Below are positions 24,295-32,274 of a stretch of DNA of 32,374 nt, in pieces; position 1 is the first letter of the stretch; each line of letters opens with the position of its first letter. The notes under the pieces were generated by a model. The model worked only from the letters and a program-made list of their open reading frames with translations. It did not search any database and was not told the origin of the DNA. This DNA is from Paracoccaceae bacterium (GTDB lineage Bacteria; Pseudomonadota; Alphaproteobacteria; Rhodobacterales; Rhodobacteraceae), in the NCBI GenBank assembly GCA_023260655.1, contig JALQUU010000031.1, forward strand, positions 1-32,374. The letters run 5' to 3'. Both the position numbers and the translations under genes were made by a program.

Positions 24295-25200
24295 TTAGCC
24301 GATATGCGCGATGGCGTGAGGCCCGAGCGCTTCGGCGAGGGCGGCGCCCTGTTCCATCGTGGCGTTCAGGTGTGGGGCACGAAGGTTAAGCCAACGTTTA
24401 TCGCCCGAACGGAAGGCCAAGAGAGCCTTCATACCGCCAATCAATCCCGCCTTTTGCACCGCGAGGCGGACGCGTTTCATTTCTTCATCGGCCTCCGTGA
24501 CGTTCTGGCCTGCCGATGCGCCATCGAACACGGCGCGGATATTTGCGGCGTTGAGGTTCACCGTGGCCGAGATGCAGCCTGCACCGCCTGCCGCAAGCCC
24601 CTGCGTGAGGAAACTTTCCGATCCGGGGAAAACCGAAATGCCCGGAGCGGCGGCGATGACGGCGGCGGTGTTATCCCAGTTTCCGGCGCTGTCTTTGTAG
24701 GCGCAGACTGTCTTCGGGAAACGTTGAGAAAGTGTTGCGACGAGGGACGGAGGCACCGGCACGCCAGAGTTCTGCGGGATGTGGTAGAGGATGAGGCGGA
24801 GGCGATCATCCGCCACTTTCTCGATCAGTTCCGAGAAGTAGCGCGCTTGGCCCGTTTCGCCGACGGCACCGTAGAAGAACGAGGGCAGCACCATCGCGGC
24901 GGCGCATCCCGACTTTACGGCGTGTGCGGTGAGGGCGAGGGTGTCAGGCAGCGCGGTGAGGCCAGTGCCGGGCATCAGCTTATCGGCCGGAATGCCCGCT
25001 TCGATCAGTATGTCCACGGCGGCGATGCGTTCGGAGACCGAGAGCGAAAGCGCTTCGCCCGTGGTGCCGAAGGGGGAAAGATGCGTGGCAGCTTGGCCGA
25101 GCACCCATTTCGCATGGGCGATCCAGAGGTCTTTGGCGATGGAGCCATCCGCTTCGAACGGGGTGAGCAACGGGCAGATAACGCCGGAAAAAGGCAGCAT
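24295..25200 (-). CDS. DHDPS/N-acetylneuraminate lyase family protein
   Basis: A 301-residue Schiff-base aldolase/lyase of the dihydrodipicolinate synthase superfamily. The family pyruvate-site motif GTTGEA, the catalytic tyrosine in YHIPQNSGV and the Schiff-base lysine in CAYKDSAGNW are present. Many such relatives act on 2-oxo acids other than aspartate semialdehyde (the residues around YHIPQNSG differ from the usual YNVPGRT of DapA), so it is probably not the lysine-pathway DapA. The ATG at 25200 has GAGGAG seven bases upstream and lies 11 bases after the stop of the 2-hydroxyacid dehydrogenase, so the two form an operon that may degrade a hydroxy/oxo acid. Confidence 0.85.
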   Translation of the reverse strand: MLPFSGVICPLLTPFEADGSIAKDLWIAHAKWVLGQAATHLSPFGTTGEALSLSVSERIAAVDILIEAGIPADKLMPGTGLTALPDTLALTAHAVKSGCAAAMVLPSFFYGAVGETGQARYFSELIEKVADDRLRLILYHIPQNSGVPVPPSLVATLSQRFPKTVCAYKDSAGNWDNTAAVIAAAPGISVFPGSESFLTQGLAAGGAGCISATVNLNAANIRAVFDGASAGQNVTEADEEMKRVRLAVQKAGLIGGMKALLAFRSGDKRWLNLRAPHLNATMEQGAALAEALGPHAIAHIG

Positions 25201-25211
25201 TTTCAGTCTCC

Positions 25212-26168
25212 TCAGAGAAGGCGAATGGGGGCGCCGGATTTGAAGGCGGCGATGGCTTCGACGGTGTCTTGGTAGAAGAGCCGCCATGTGGCGTCGGTGA
25301 CGTAGCCGAGATGCGGGGTGAGGAGGAGGCGGTCTCCGAATTCGGACTGGGCCGCGCGCCATGGATCATTGGTGGGGAGCGGTTCGGTTTCGAAGACGTC
25401 GATGCCGGCCATGGCGGTGGCGTCGCGGCGGAGCCAGTTAAAAAGGCCCTCGCGGTCAATGAGGCCAGCGCGGGAGGTGTTGAGGAAAATCGCCTGCTTC
25501 GGCAGGGCTTCGAACACGTCCTTGGTGACAAGGCCGCGGCTGCGATCCGAGAGGACCATGTGGATGGTCAGCGCATCGGAGCGGGCGGCGAGATCGGTGA
25601 GGGAGGCGGCGCGGGTTACGCCGTGTTCGGCGCAGCGTTCGTCGGTGAGGTTCGGCGACCATGCGGCGACCTCCATACCGAGGAGTTTGCCCATCGCGGC
25701 GATCTGCCCGCCGATGGAGCCGAGCCCGATGACGCCCAAGCGGAGGTCTGCAAGATCACGGCCCGGAGCGCCTTGAAAACCGCCGAAATTCAAGCGGTTG
25801 GCCTCAGGGATGATGCGGCGCGAGAGGCTGAGGAGCATCGCGAGTGTGAGTTCGGAGGTGGTAGTTTTGCGGCCACGGGTGCCGCAGACCTCGACGCCGC
25901 GTGCGCGGGCGGCGGAGGTGTCTATGGCGAGGTTGCGGTTGCCTGTGGTGACGATCAGTTTGAGGTTCGGTAGCGCGTTGATGACTTCTGCCGGAAACGG
26001 CGTGCGCTCGCGCATCAGACAGACGATTTCGAAGGGTTGGAGCGCTTCGATGACGTCGGCCTGATTGGCAAAAGGCTCTGAAAACACATGGATTTCGTCG
26101 CCTAGGCTGGCCCAGTCAGCCATGCCGAGGGCGCTTTCGGACCAATCGTCCAGAATTGCAATACGCAT
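25212..26168 (-). CDS. D-isomer-specific 2-hydroxyacid dehydrogenase
   Basis: A 318-residue NAD(P)-dependent dehydrogenase of the D-2-hydroxyacid group. The Rossmann motif GVIGLGSIGGQIA begins near 150. The catalytic arginine, glutamate and histidine are all there, in NTSRAGLID, GIDVFETEPLP and TPHLGYVT, in the usual order. AAWSPNLT after the second strand (an uncharged, non-acidic residue) leans towards NADP-tolerant members, but this is weak. ATG 26168 has GGGAG seven bases upstream. Being the first of two genes, with the lyase 11 bases downstream, it may reduce or oxidise that enzyme's oxo-acid product. Confidence 0.9.
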   Translation of the reverse strand: MRIAILDDWSESALGMADWASLGDEIHVFSEPFANQADVIEALQPFEIVCLMRERTPFPAEVINALPNLKLIVTTGNRNLAIDTSAARARGVEVCGTRGRKTTTSELTLAMLLSLSRRIIPEANRLNFGGFQGAPGRDLADLRLGVIGLGSIGGQIAAMGKLLGMEVAAWSPNLTDERCAEHGVTRAASLTDLAARSDALTIHMVLSDRSRGLVTKDVFEALPKQAIFLNTSRAGLIDREGLFNWLRRDATAMAGIDVFETEPLPTNDPWRAAQSEFGDRLLLTPHLGYVTDATWRLFYQDTVEAIAAFKSGAPIRLL

Positions 26169-26242
26169 GAAAATTCTCCCCTTTCCCACCGTTCGCTGCG
26201 CGGAGATTAGCGGAGTGAGGCGCGGGGGAAAGGGGGATGGTG

Positions 26243-26422
26243 CTATTTCGTGAGAATGAGCTTGCAATGACGGGTGATACGCAAGGTGTATTGCTGCCCA
26301 TTGAGCAGGATAAACGCCGTTGAGCCGCCCGCCGTGAGGGTTTCCGCGACATGCACGGGCGTTGATGTTGGCTGCCCGTAGGACGCGGATTCTCTATGAA
26401 AATCAGTGGTATGGTGGGTCAT
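26243..26422 (-). CDS. hemP: Hemin uptake protein HemP
   Basis: A 59-residue protein ending in the HemP hallmark: FILLNGQQYTLRITR followed by HCKLILTK. HemP-family peptides are small, iron-regulated, and needed for or associated with heme uptake; in some bacteria the protein activates the receptor gene. ATG 26422 has GGAG eight bases upstream and overlaps the stop of the next upstream minus-strand gene by four bases (ATGA). No heme receptor or hmu transport gene lies in this window, so it is separated from its usual neighbours. Confidence 0.85.
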   Translation of the reverse strand: MTHHTTDFHRESASYGQPTSTPVHVAETLTAGGSTAFILLNGQQYTLRITRHCKLILTK

Positions 26423-26586
26423 TTGCGGTTCTCCCGATATTCGAGGCGGTCGAGCAGGTTCTCGAGGTTGCCCCAGTCGGGGAGGAGGGCGTCGCAGAGC
26501 ATGAGGGTGATTTCATCGCGGTGCAGTTTGGGGGCCATCGGGCGTGGGAGGCTTGGAGAATTCGAGAAAAATCGGGCGCGTTTCAT
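26419..26586 (-). CDS. 55-residue protein overlapping hemP, unknown function
   Basis: MKRARFFSNSPSLPRPMAPK followed by a predicted helical stretch HRDEITLMLCDALLPDWGNLENLLDRLEYRENRK. AGGA precedes ATG 26586. The last four bases (ATGA) overlap hemP's start, the classic coupled arrangement, which is the main support that it is translated. There is no signal peptide or membrane segment; the C-terminal half looks like an amphipathic helix. I do not recognise a family. It may be co-regulated with iron starvation through the shared transcript. Confidence 0.6.
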   Translation of the reverse strand: MKRARFFSNSPSLPRPMAPKLHRDEITLMLCDALLPDWGNLENLLDRLEYRENRK

Positions 26587-26668
26587 GGGACTATCCTGTT
26601 CAAGGGCGGGGTAGTCGGGCTTCCCGAAGGTGGCTGGACACTTTAAATCTGATAAAAATAGTAGGAAT

Positions 26669-26674
26669 TGTCAA
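26669..26674 (-). promoter_or_regulatory. Possible -35 box (TTGACA) for the hemP unit
   Basis: The minus strand reads a consensus TTGACA at 26674-26669, within the AT-rich stretch 83 bases upstream of the 55-codon gene. A matching -10 is not clear, so this is only a candidate. No convincing Fur or Irr box was found nearby. Confidence 0.25.
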
Positions 26675-26722
26675 TTGGCGATTTTTACGGGAAGTTCGGT
26701 AGGCAAAAAGCCGTTTCTGAAG

Positions 26723-26807
26723 TGTATGGATTCTGTATGGCAAGCGTATGGCTTGCGTACTGACGCTTCGCCGCCCTGATGCGGGACTGTCGTAAAGATG
26801 CATCAGG
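26723..26807. repeat. GTATGG repeats and inverted repeats in the hemP/FkbM intergenic region
   Basis: In this gene-free stretch of 338 bases (26587-26924), GTATGG occurs at 26723, 26735 and 26746, spaced 12 and 11 bases apart. GCAAGC/GCTTGC flank a five-base loop (26740-26756), and CCTGATGC/GCATCAGG form an 8-bp inverted repeat with a 17-base loop (26775-26807). They could be operators for the divergent genes. Apart from these and the TTGACA I see nothing else in the stretch. Confidence 0.4.
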
Positions 26808-26924
26808 CCGAATCGGATCAACGCGCCTGCGGGATGCGACCGCGACGGGTGCGTTTAGTTTTGGTAAAACACCTGCAAGGCGAGCCCAGAAGAGGCGGCC
26901 AGAGAGCATGTGAGGACAGCAGTA

Positions 26925-27716
26925 ATGAGCATCAATATTTCGATCAATGATCTGGGATTCGCCGTTGAGAGCGAGAAGGTCGGGCAGCATGACCGCTTCT
27001 GGAGCAAGGTGAACCGTGGCGCGTGGGAGGTTGATACCTACCGCGTGATCGACGCCCATACCGATGCGCAGACCTTGGCCATCGATTGCGGCGCATGGAT
27101 CGGGCCGACGGTTTTGTACACGGCGCAGCGCGCGGGGCTTTGCGTGGGCTTCGAGCCGGACCCGGTGGCCTATGAAACGCTGATGAACAACATCCAGCTG
27201 AACGCTTCGGCTATGTGGGCGAAGAAGTTGAAGGTGCTGAACGAGGCCATCCATTCGAGCGGAAAGCCGATCCAGATCGCGGCGGCGGGCAATGGCGGGG
27301 ATTCGATGACGAGCGCGCTCAATGTGGAGCATGCGACGGCTTGGACGGTTAAGACCCGCAAGCTGCAGGATGTGATCAAGGCCTATCGAGCGAGCTTCAA
27401 GAAGGTTTTCGTGAAGATCGACGTGGAAGGCGGGGAATATGACATTCTGCCGGGGATCAAGGACGTGATGGCGGACCCGCGCAATTCCTTCCTGATCTCG
27501 TTCCATCACCGCCGCTTGAAGCTGGCGTTGGAGCATGATTGCGAAACCAAGGAAGAGGCGCATGAGAAGCTTGTGGCGACCGTGAGCCGCGTGGTGGATG
27601 CGCTGCCGTGGGAGCGGGGCATCCGGACCATCGAGGGCGATCTTCTGGATCGCGCGGCGGTGGAGCAGATCGTTGCCAAGGGTAAGGGCTTTGCCATGGA
27701 TATCGTGATCGGCTGA
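26925..27716 (+). CDS. FkbM-type class I SAM methyltransferase
   Basis: A 263-residue protein with motif I LAIDCGAWIGPTVLY (SAM-binding, normally D-x-GAxxG) near 51-65, the acidic CVGFEPDPVAYETL motif II, and the FkbM signature VKIDVEGGEYDIL with its late FLISFHHR strand. FkbM-family enzymes methylate sugar hydroxyls or similar groups; the acceptor here is unknown. ATG 26925 has GAGGA eight bases upstream; GTG 26910 in frame is less likely. It diverges from the hemP unit and lies 80 bases before ilvD, without an obvious shared role. Confidence 0.8.
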   Translation: MSINISINDLGFAVESEKVGQHDRFWSKVNRGAWEVDTYRVIDAHTDAQTLAIDCGAWIGPTVLYTAQRAGLCVGFEPDPVAYETLMNNIQLNASAMWAKKLKVLNEAIHSSGKPIQIAAAGNGGDSMTSALNVEHATAWTVKTRKLQDVIKAYRASFKKVFVKIDVEGGEYDILPGIKDVMADPRNSFLISFHHRRLKLALEHDCETKEEAHEKLVATVSRVVDALPWERGIRTIEGDLLDRAAVEQIVAKGKGFAMDIVIG

Positions 27717-27727
27717 CGCTGCGGCGT

Positions 27728-27737
27728 TGGTATACCA
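27728..27737. promoter_or_regulatory. Palindrome TGGTATACCA upstream of ilvD
   Basis: A perfect 10-base palindrome 60 bases before the ilvD start. TGGTATACCA-like sites are used by several GntR-family regulators; whether one acts here is inference. Confidence 0.35.
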
Positions 27738-27749
27738 TCTCTTGATCTT

Positions 27750-27778
27750 CCCGCGCGTTGGGCCGAACATCGCGCGGG
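27750..27778 (+). promoter_or_regulatory. GC hairpin in the ilvD leader
   Basis: CCCGCGCG (27750-27757) pairs with CGCGCGGG (27771-27778) around a 13-base loop, ending 18 bases before ATG 27797 and partly abutting the ribosome site. There is no T-run, so it is a possible leader structure rather than a terminator. Confidence 0.35.
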
Positions 27779-27796
27779 GAGACGAGGGAGGACGGT

Positions 27797-29648
27797 ATGA
27801 GCAAAGCGCGTGTGCGGCCGCTTCGGTCGGCGGATGTGACCGAGGGGCAGACGGCAGCGGCGGCCCGTTCGCTCTGGATGGCGGGGGGTGTGGACCCTGC
27901 CGATTTCGGCAAGCCGATCATTGCGGTGGCCAACTCTTTCACTGAATTCGTACCCGGACATGTGCACCTGCAAGAGGTGGGGCGCTTGGTGTGCGATGCG
28001 ATCCGTGCGGCGGGGGGTATCCCGCGCGAGTTCAACACCATCGCGGTGGATGACGGGATCGCGATGGGGCATGACGGGATGCTCTACTCCCTGCCCTCGC
28101 GGGAATTGATCGCGGATAGCATCGAATACATGTGCGAGGCGCATAAGGTGGATGCGCTTATCTGCCTGTCGAATTGCGACAAGATTACCCCCGGGATGTT
28201 GATGGCCGGATTGCGCCTGAATATCCCGACCATGTGGGTTTCCGGCGGACCGATGGAAGCCGGGCGGATTGTGAACGGGAACGCGATGCGGCGGGTCGAT
28301 CCGATTGAAGCCTATGTGGCGGCATTCGACCCTGACGCAGGGGAAATGGCCAAGGAAGTGGAGCATCAGGCCTGCCCGACCTGCGGATCTTGCTCGGGGA
28401 TGTTCACGGCGAATTCGATGAATTGCTTGGCCGAGGCGATTGGCTTGGCTTTGCCCGGCAATGGCTCGCTTCTGGCGACTCATGCGGATCGGCGGGGGCT
28501 CTTCATCGAAGCGGCGCGGCATGTGGTGGCTTTGGCGGAGCGACATTATGGCGAGGGTGATGACACCTGCCTGCCGCGTAGCATCGCCACGCGGGAAGCG
28601 TTCCTCAATGCAATGACGGTAGATATCGCCATGGGCGGGTCGACGAATACGATCCTGCATATGCTGGCGATGGCTTATGAGGCGGAGGTGGATTTCACCA
28701 TGGCCGATATTGATCGGCTATCGCGGCAGGTGCCGCATCTGTGCAAGGTCTCGCCCGCCACGCAGCAGTATTACATGGAGGACGTGCACCGCGCCGGTGG
28801 GATCATGGCGATCATGGGAGAACTGGCGGCAGGTGGCCTCATTGACACTTCGGTGCCGACGATCAGCGGGGGATCTTTGGCCGAAGTGCTGGCGAAGTGG
28901 GATGTGAAGCGTTCGGGCGATGCGGAGGCGGATCATTTCTTCCGCGCGGCACCGGGCGGCAAGCGGACGATCCGCGCCTATGCGCAGGATATGCGCTGGC
29001 AGGAGATGGATCTGGACCGCGAGGGCGGCTGCATCCGCGACATGGCGCATGCCTATTCGGCGGAAGGCGGATTGGCGGTGTTGAAGGGCAATATCGCGGA
29101 AGATGGTTGTGTGGTGAAAACCGGAGCGGTGCCCGAGGAGATGCGCGTCTGGCGCGGGGTGGCGCGGGTGTTTGACCAGCAGGAAACGGCGCTGAAGGCG
29201 ATTGATGCGGGCGAGATTGCGCCCGGCACGGCGGTGGTGATCCGCTACGAGGGGCCAAAGGGCGGACCGGGGATGCAGGAGATGCTTAAGCCGACGATGA
29301 GCCTCAAGGCCACGAAGGTGGACAGCTCTTGCGCGCTGATTACAGACGGGCGGTTTTCGGGGGCGACCTCGGGGCTGTCGATCGGGCATGTATCGCCGGA
29401 AGCGGCAGCGGGCGGGGCGATCGGGCTGATCGAGGATGGCGATACAGTCGAGATCGACATTCCGGCGCGGCGGATTTCGTTGAGCGTATCGGAGGATGTT
29501 GGCAGCGCGCCGGGCGGCGATGGAGGCGCGCCCGAAGGCGGAGCGTTGGCGCGACGGCGGCCCGCGGACGCGGAAAGTAACGGCGGCCTTGCGCGCCTAT
29601 GCGGCCTTTGCCGCGAGCGCGGATAAGGGCGGGATCAGACAGGTTTAA
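27797..29648 (+). CDS. ilvD: Dihydroxy-acid dehydratase IlvD with a frameshift near the 3' end
   Basis: An Fe-S enzyme of branched-chain amino acid and CoA synthesis that turns 2,3-dihydroxy-isovalerate and -3-methylvalerate into 2-oxo acids. Cluster-binding cysteines are in SNCDKITPG and [11 protein letters not shown]; the [12 protein letters not shown] and [21 protein letters not shown] motifs are intact. As read from ATG 27797 the frame ends at 29626 after an off-key tail. At about 29495-29500 the homology moves to another frame, continuing [12 protein letters not shown]...[24 protein letters not shown] to a stop at 29646-29648, as in E. coli IlvD. A 2-base loss would give 617 residues (E. 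coli has 616). The affected part is about the last 50 residues, so activity is doubtful. GGAGG precedes the start. Confidence 0.9.
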
Positions 29649-29661
29649 CAGGAGCGAGAGA

Positions 29662-30579
29662 ATGACGAAGATCGGGTTTATCGGGCTGGGGCGCATGGGG
29701 CTGGGCATGGCCTCGAACATGCAGAAGAAGGGCTTTTCGCTGGTGGTTCACGATGTGAACGGCGCGGCGGTGGACAAGCTGGTGAATCTTGGCGCGGAAG
29801 CGGGTGCGGATGCGGCGGATGTCGCGGCGCGGAGCGAGATCATCATCACGATGCTGCCCAACTCGGCGATTGTGCATCAGGTGATCTGCGGGCCGGGCGG
29901 CGTGCTTTCAGCGGCCAAGGCGGGCTCACTGGTGATGGATATGAGCACGGTTTCGCCCGAGACAACTGATGCTGTGGCGGCCGCGTGCAATGCGCAAGTT
30001 GTGGGGTTTGTCGATGCGCCGGTAGGGCGGTTGGCGTCACATGCGGATGCGGGGCAGTCGCTTTTTATGGTGGGGGCGTCCAAGGCCGATTTCGAGCGCG
30101 TGAAGCCTGCGATGGAGGCGATGGGCACGACGATCTACCATTGCGGTGAGACGGGTGCGGGCACGCGGACGAAGATCGTGAACAACTTCCTTGCGATCAG
30201 CCTTTGCCAATTGAACGCCGAAGCGATGACCCTGATGCAGGGCTTCGGGCTTGATCTGGAGAATACGCTTGATGTGCTGCATGGCACCACGGCGACAAAC
30301 GGCCAGTTGAAGGTGAACTGGGCGACGAAGGGCCTGATTGGCGATATCGAGCCGGGTTTCACGATTGATCTCGCGCATAAAGACCTGACTTTGGTGATGG
30401 AAGCGGCGAATGCGGCGCGGGTGCCGATGCCGATGGCGGCAGCGGCGCGGGAGATGTTCTCGCAGGCGCGGGCGCAGGGCAAAGGCGGGATCGACTTCTC
30501 GGGGATGCTGAACGTGGGCTGCGAGAATGCGCGGCTGGAGGTTCCGCGCCTGCCGCATAACTCGCGCCACCGGATCTGA
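29662..30579 (+). CDS. 3-hydroxyisobutyrate/sulfolactaldehyde-reductase-like dehydrogenase
   Basis: A 305-residue beta-hydroxyacid dehydrogenase. The NAD(P) motif GFIGLGRMGLGMASNM is at residues 5-20, MLPNSAIV at ~70, the substrate loop DAPVGRLASHADAG at ~118-131, and the catalytic lysine in the KIVNNFLAI helix. The whole resembles YihU (3-sulfolactaldehyde reductase) and tartronate-semialdehyde reductases as I recall them, particularly IDLAHKDL and VPMPMAAAAREMFSQARA. Substrate is therefore open: 3-hydroxyisobutyrate, tartronate semialdehyde or sulfolactaldehyde. AGGAG precedes ATG 29662, 13 bases after the intact ilvD stop, so they may be co-transcribed. Its stop abuts the convergent oxidase gene. 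Confidence 0.88.
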   Translation: MTKIGFIGLGRMGLGMASNMQKKGFSLVVHDVNGAAVDKLVNLGAEAGADAADVAARSEIIITMLPNSAIVHQVICGPGGVLSAAKAGSLVMDMSTVSPETTDAVAAACNAQVVGFVDAPVGRLASHADAGQSLFMVGASKADFERVKPAMEAMGTTIYHCGETGAGTRTKIVNNFLAISLCQLNAEAMTLMQGFGLDLENTLDVLHGTTATNGQLKVNWATKGLIGDIEPGFTIDLAHKDLTLVMEAANAARVPMPMAAAAREMFSQARAQGKGGIDFSGMLNVGCENARLEVPRLPHNSRHRI

Positions 30580-31974
30580 TCAGGCGCTGACCTCGATCCA
30601 GCTATTCATCCCAGATGCCGCATGGCCGAGCATGTGACAGTGCAGAAGCCATGCGCCGGGATTATGTGCGACGAAGGCCACTTCGCGCGCTTCGCCGCGT
30701 TGGAGCAGGAGCGTGTCGCGCATAGGGCCGAGTGAGTTGTCGGAAAGCACCTCGCGGAAATGCATGCCATGGAGGTGCATTCCGTGCGGGAAGGCGGTTT
30801 CGTTGCGGAAGAGAATGCGGATGGTTTCGCCGTTCTGGGCGGTGAGGAAAGGCTCTTCCGTGCGGCCGACGATACCGTTGAAAGCCCAGAACTGACCAGA
30901 TTGGGCTAGGTCGCGGGCGGAGAGGGTTTGGCCCTGATAGTTGGCACTTCCCATTCCGCCCATCGCGCCGCCTTCCATCGTGAGGGTGAAGCGGCGTGCG
31001 GTTTCATGGCCGGGGACATCCTGCATGGGGTTTGGCGGCAGGGGGGCAGGTGGGGGCCGGCGAGCGTTTGAACCTGCGCCGACGTTCCAAGTGACTTGCG
31101 CCCACCATTCGCCTTGTGGTGCGCGATGGGCGATGAAGGCCTCGGAGCCATTTTCGGCGGTGACATCGACGAAGAGGTCCATGCGCTGTGCGGGCGCGAG
31201 TACCAATTCGCCGTCAGCGGGTTGCGGGATTTCCAGAGGCATGCCGTCCAGCGCCATGATCCAGCCTTCGAGACCGGAGAGCGAGAGGGTCATTACACGG
31301 GCGTTGGAGGCGTTGATCAGTCGGATGCGGAGGCGATCATGCTGGCTTGCGGTGCGTGTGGCATCAAAGGCCCCGTTGGTGGTGATAAGGTTGCCAAGGC
31401 GGCCTGCGTGGCTCAGGTCATGGAAATTCCCGAAATCATCGGTGATCTGAGCGGTTTCGGGGTCTAGGCGCCAGTCATCCAACAGGAAAATCTCGTCGGC
31501 ATCGAGATCGGGGGCCTCCGGTTCGTCGATAATCAGCGGGCCGTAGAGGCCGCGTGCGACTTGTTCGAAGGAACGGTTATGAGAGTGATACCAATAGGTG
31601 CCTGCATCGGGCAGCGTGAAACTGTAGTCAAAGCTCTCGCCTGGCTGGATCGCAGCTTGGGTGAGGCCAGCAACGCCATCCATCGCATTGGCAATGCGGA
31701 TGCCGTGCCAGTGGATAGAGGTTGGTTGAAGCAATTCGTTGACCAGCCTGCGCTCTAGCCGTGCGCCCTGTGGAAATCGCAGAACAGGGCCGGGGACTTG
31801 ACCTTCGAAGCCCCAGACATTGGTTGCCGGGTAATCGGCAGGTGCAAGCTGGGCCGTGCCTTCGCGGGCGGTGAGAGTGGGAAGGGAGGATTGGGCCAAG
31901 AGCGGACGCGGCAGTGTGAGGGCTGCTGTGCCGAGGCAGAAGGCGCGCCGAGAAATGATTGGATTAAAGCGCAT
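30580..31974 (-). CDS. Tat-exported multicopper oxidase (CueO/FtsP-like)
   Basis: A 464-residue three-cupredoxin oxidase with a twin-arginine signal (SRRAFCLG, Arg9-Arg10, then a hydrophobic run to PLLAQ). All four copper-ligand clusters are visible: HWHG (88-91), WYHSH (128-132), HGMHLHGMHF, and HCHMLGHAASGM (445-456) with the T1 cysteine, histidine and methionine. A GGAMGGMG segment in the last third recalls the methionine-rich insert of CueO-like copper oxidases, only short. It probably oxidises cuprous ion or phenols in the periplasm. ATG 31974 has AAGGAG six bases upstream. It abuts the dehydrogenase stop convergently. No copper pump or regulator gene is adjacent. Confidence 0.92.
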   Translation of the reverse strand: MRFNPIISRRAFCLGTAALTLPRPLLAQSSLPTLTAREGTAQLAPADYPATNVWGFEGQVPGPVLRFPQGARLERRLVNELLQPTSIHWHGIRIANAMDGVAGLTQAAIQPGESFDYSFTLPDAGTYWYHSHNRSFEQVARGLYGPLIIDEPEAPDLDADEIFLLDDWRLDPETAQITDDFGNFHDLSHAGRLGNLITTNGAFDATRTASQHDRLRIRLINASNARVMTLSLSGLEGWIMALDGMPLEIPQPADGELVLAPAQRMDLFVDVTAENGSEAFIAHRAPQGEWWAQVTWNVGAGSNARRPPPAPLPPNPMQDVPGHETARRFTLTMEGGAMGGMGSANYQGQTLSARDLAQSGQFWAFNGIVGRTEEPFLTAQNGETIRILFRNETAFPHGMHLHGMHFREVLSDNSLGPMRDTLLLQRGEAREVAFVAHNPGAWLLHCHMLGHAASGMNSWIEVSA

Positions 31975-32060
31975 GCCGTTCTCCTTGCCGATGGATGTGA
32001 AAAAGATAGGCCAAGGACGTCGCGCTGTCAGGGTGCTCGCAATGACGTGATCGGAAATCA

Positions 32061-32093
32061 AAAAGGCGCCCGCGTTTCCGCTGGGCGCCTTTT
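32061..32093 (-). terminator. Terminator of tRNA-Pro
   Basis: AAAAGGCGCCC / GGGCGCCTTTT stem with an 11-base loop and a U-run on the minus strand, five bases past the encoded CCA. Confidence 0.9.
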
Positions 32094-32098
32094 GTTAT

Positions 32099-32175
32099 TG
32101 GTCGGAGCGAGAGGATTCGAACCTCCGGCCCCTGCCTCCCGAAGACAGTGCTCTACCAGGCTGAGCTATTCCCCG
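32099..32175 (-). tRNA. tRNA-Pro (anticodon CGG)
   Basis: The minus strand folds as a tRNA: D-arm AGCTCAGCCTGGTAGAGC, anticodon stem CTGTC/GGCAG around loop TTCGGGA (anticodon CGG), T-loop TTCGAAT with stem GGAGG/CCTCT, and an encoded 3' CCA. The acceptor stem pairs C1-G72 to G5-C68 (one G-U), but positions 6-67 (A/G) and 7-66 (A/C) do not pair. Length is 77 with CCA. Confidence 0.92.
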
Positions 32176-32274
32176 ACCGATCGCGGACCCACTAGGGAGC
32201 CCGAGGCAGGAGCGCGCCTATAGTCAGCGATTCCACGGGTGGCAAGCAGGCAATCTCGTCGCTAACGTCATTTC

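Noticed and set aside
27797-30579. Possible sulfo-Entner-Doudoroff pathway (dehydratase plus sulfolactaldehyde-type reductase)
   Set aside because: The dehydratase follows IlvD of E. coli closely, and no sulfoquinovose dehydrogenase, lactonase or aldolase is present.
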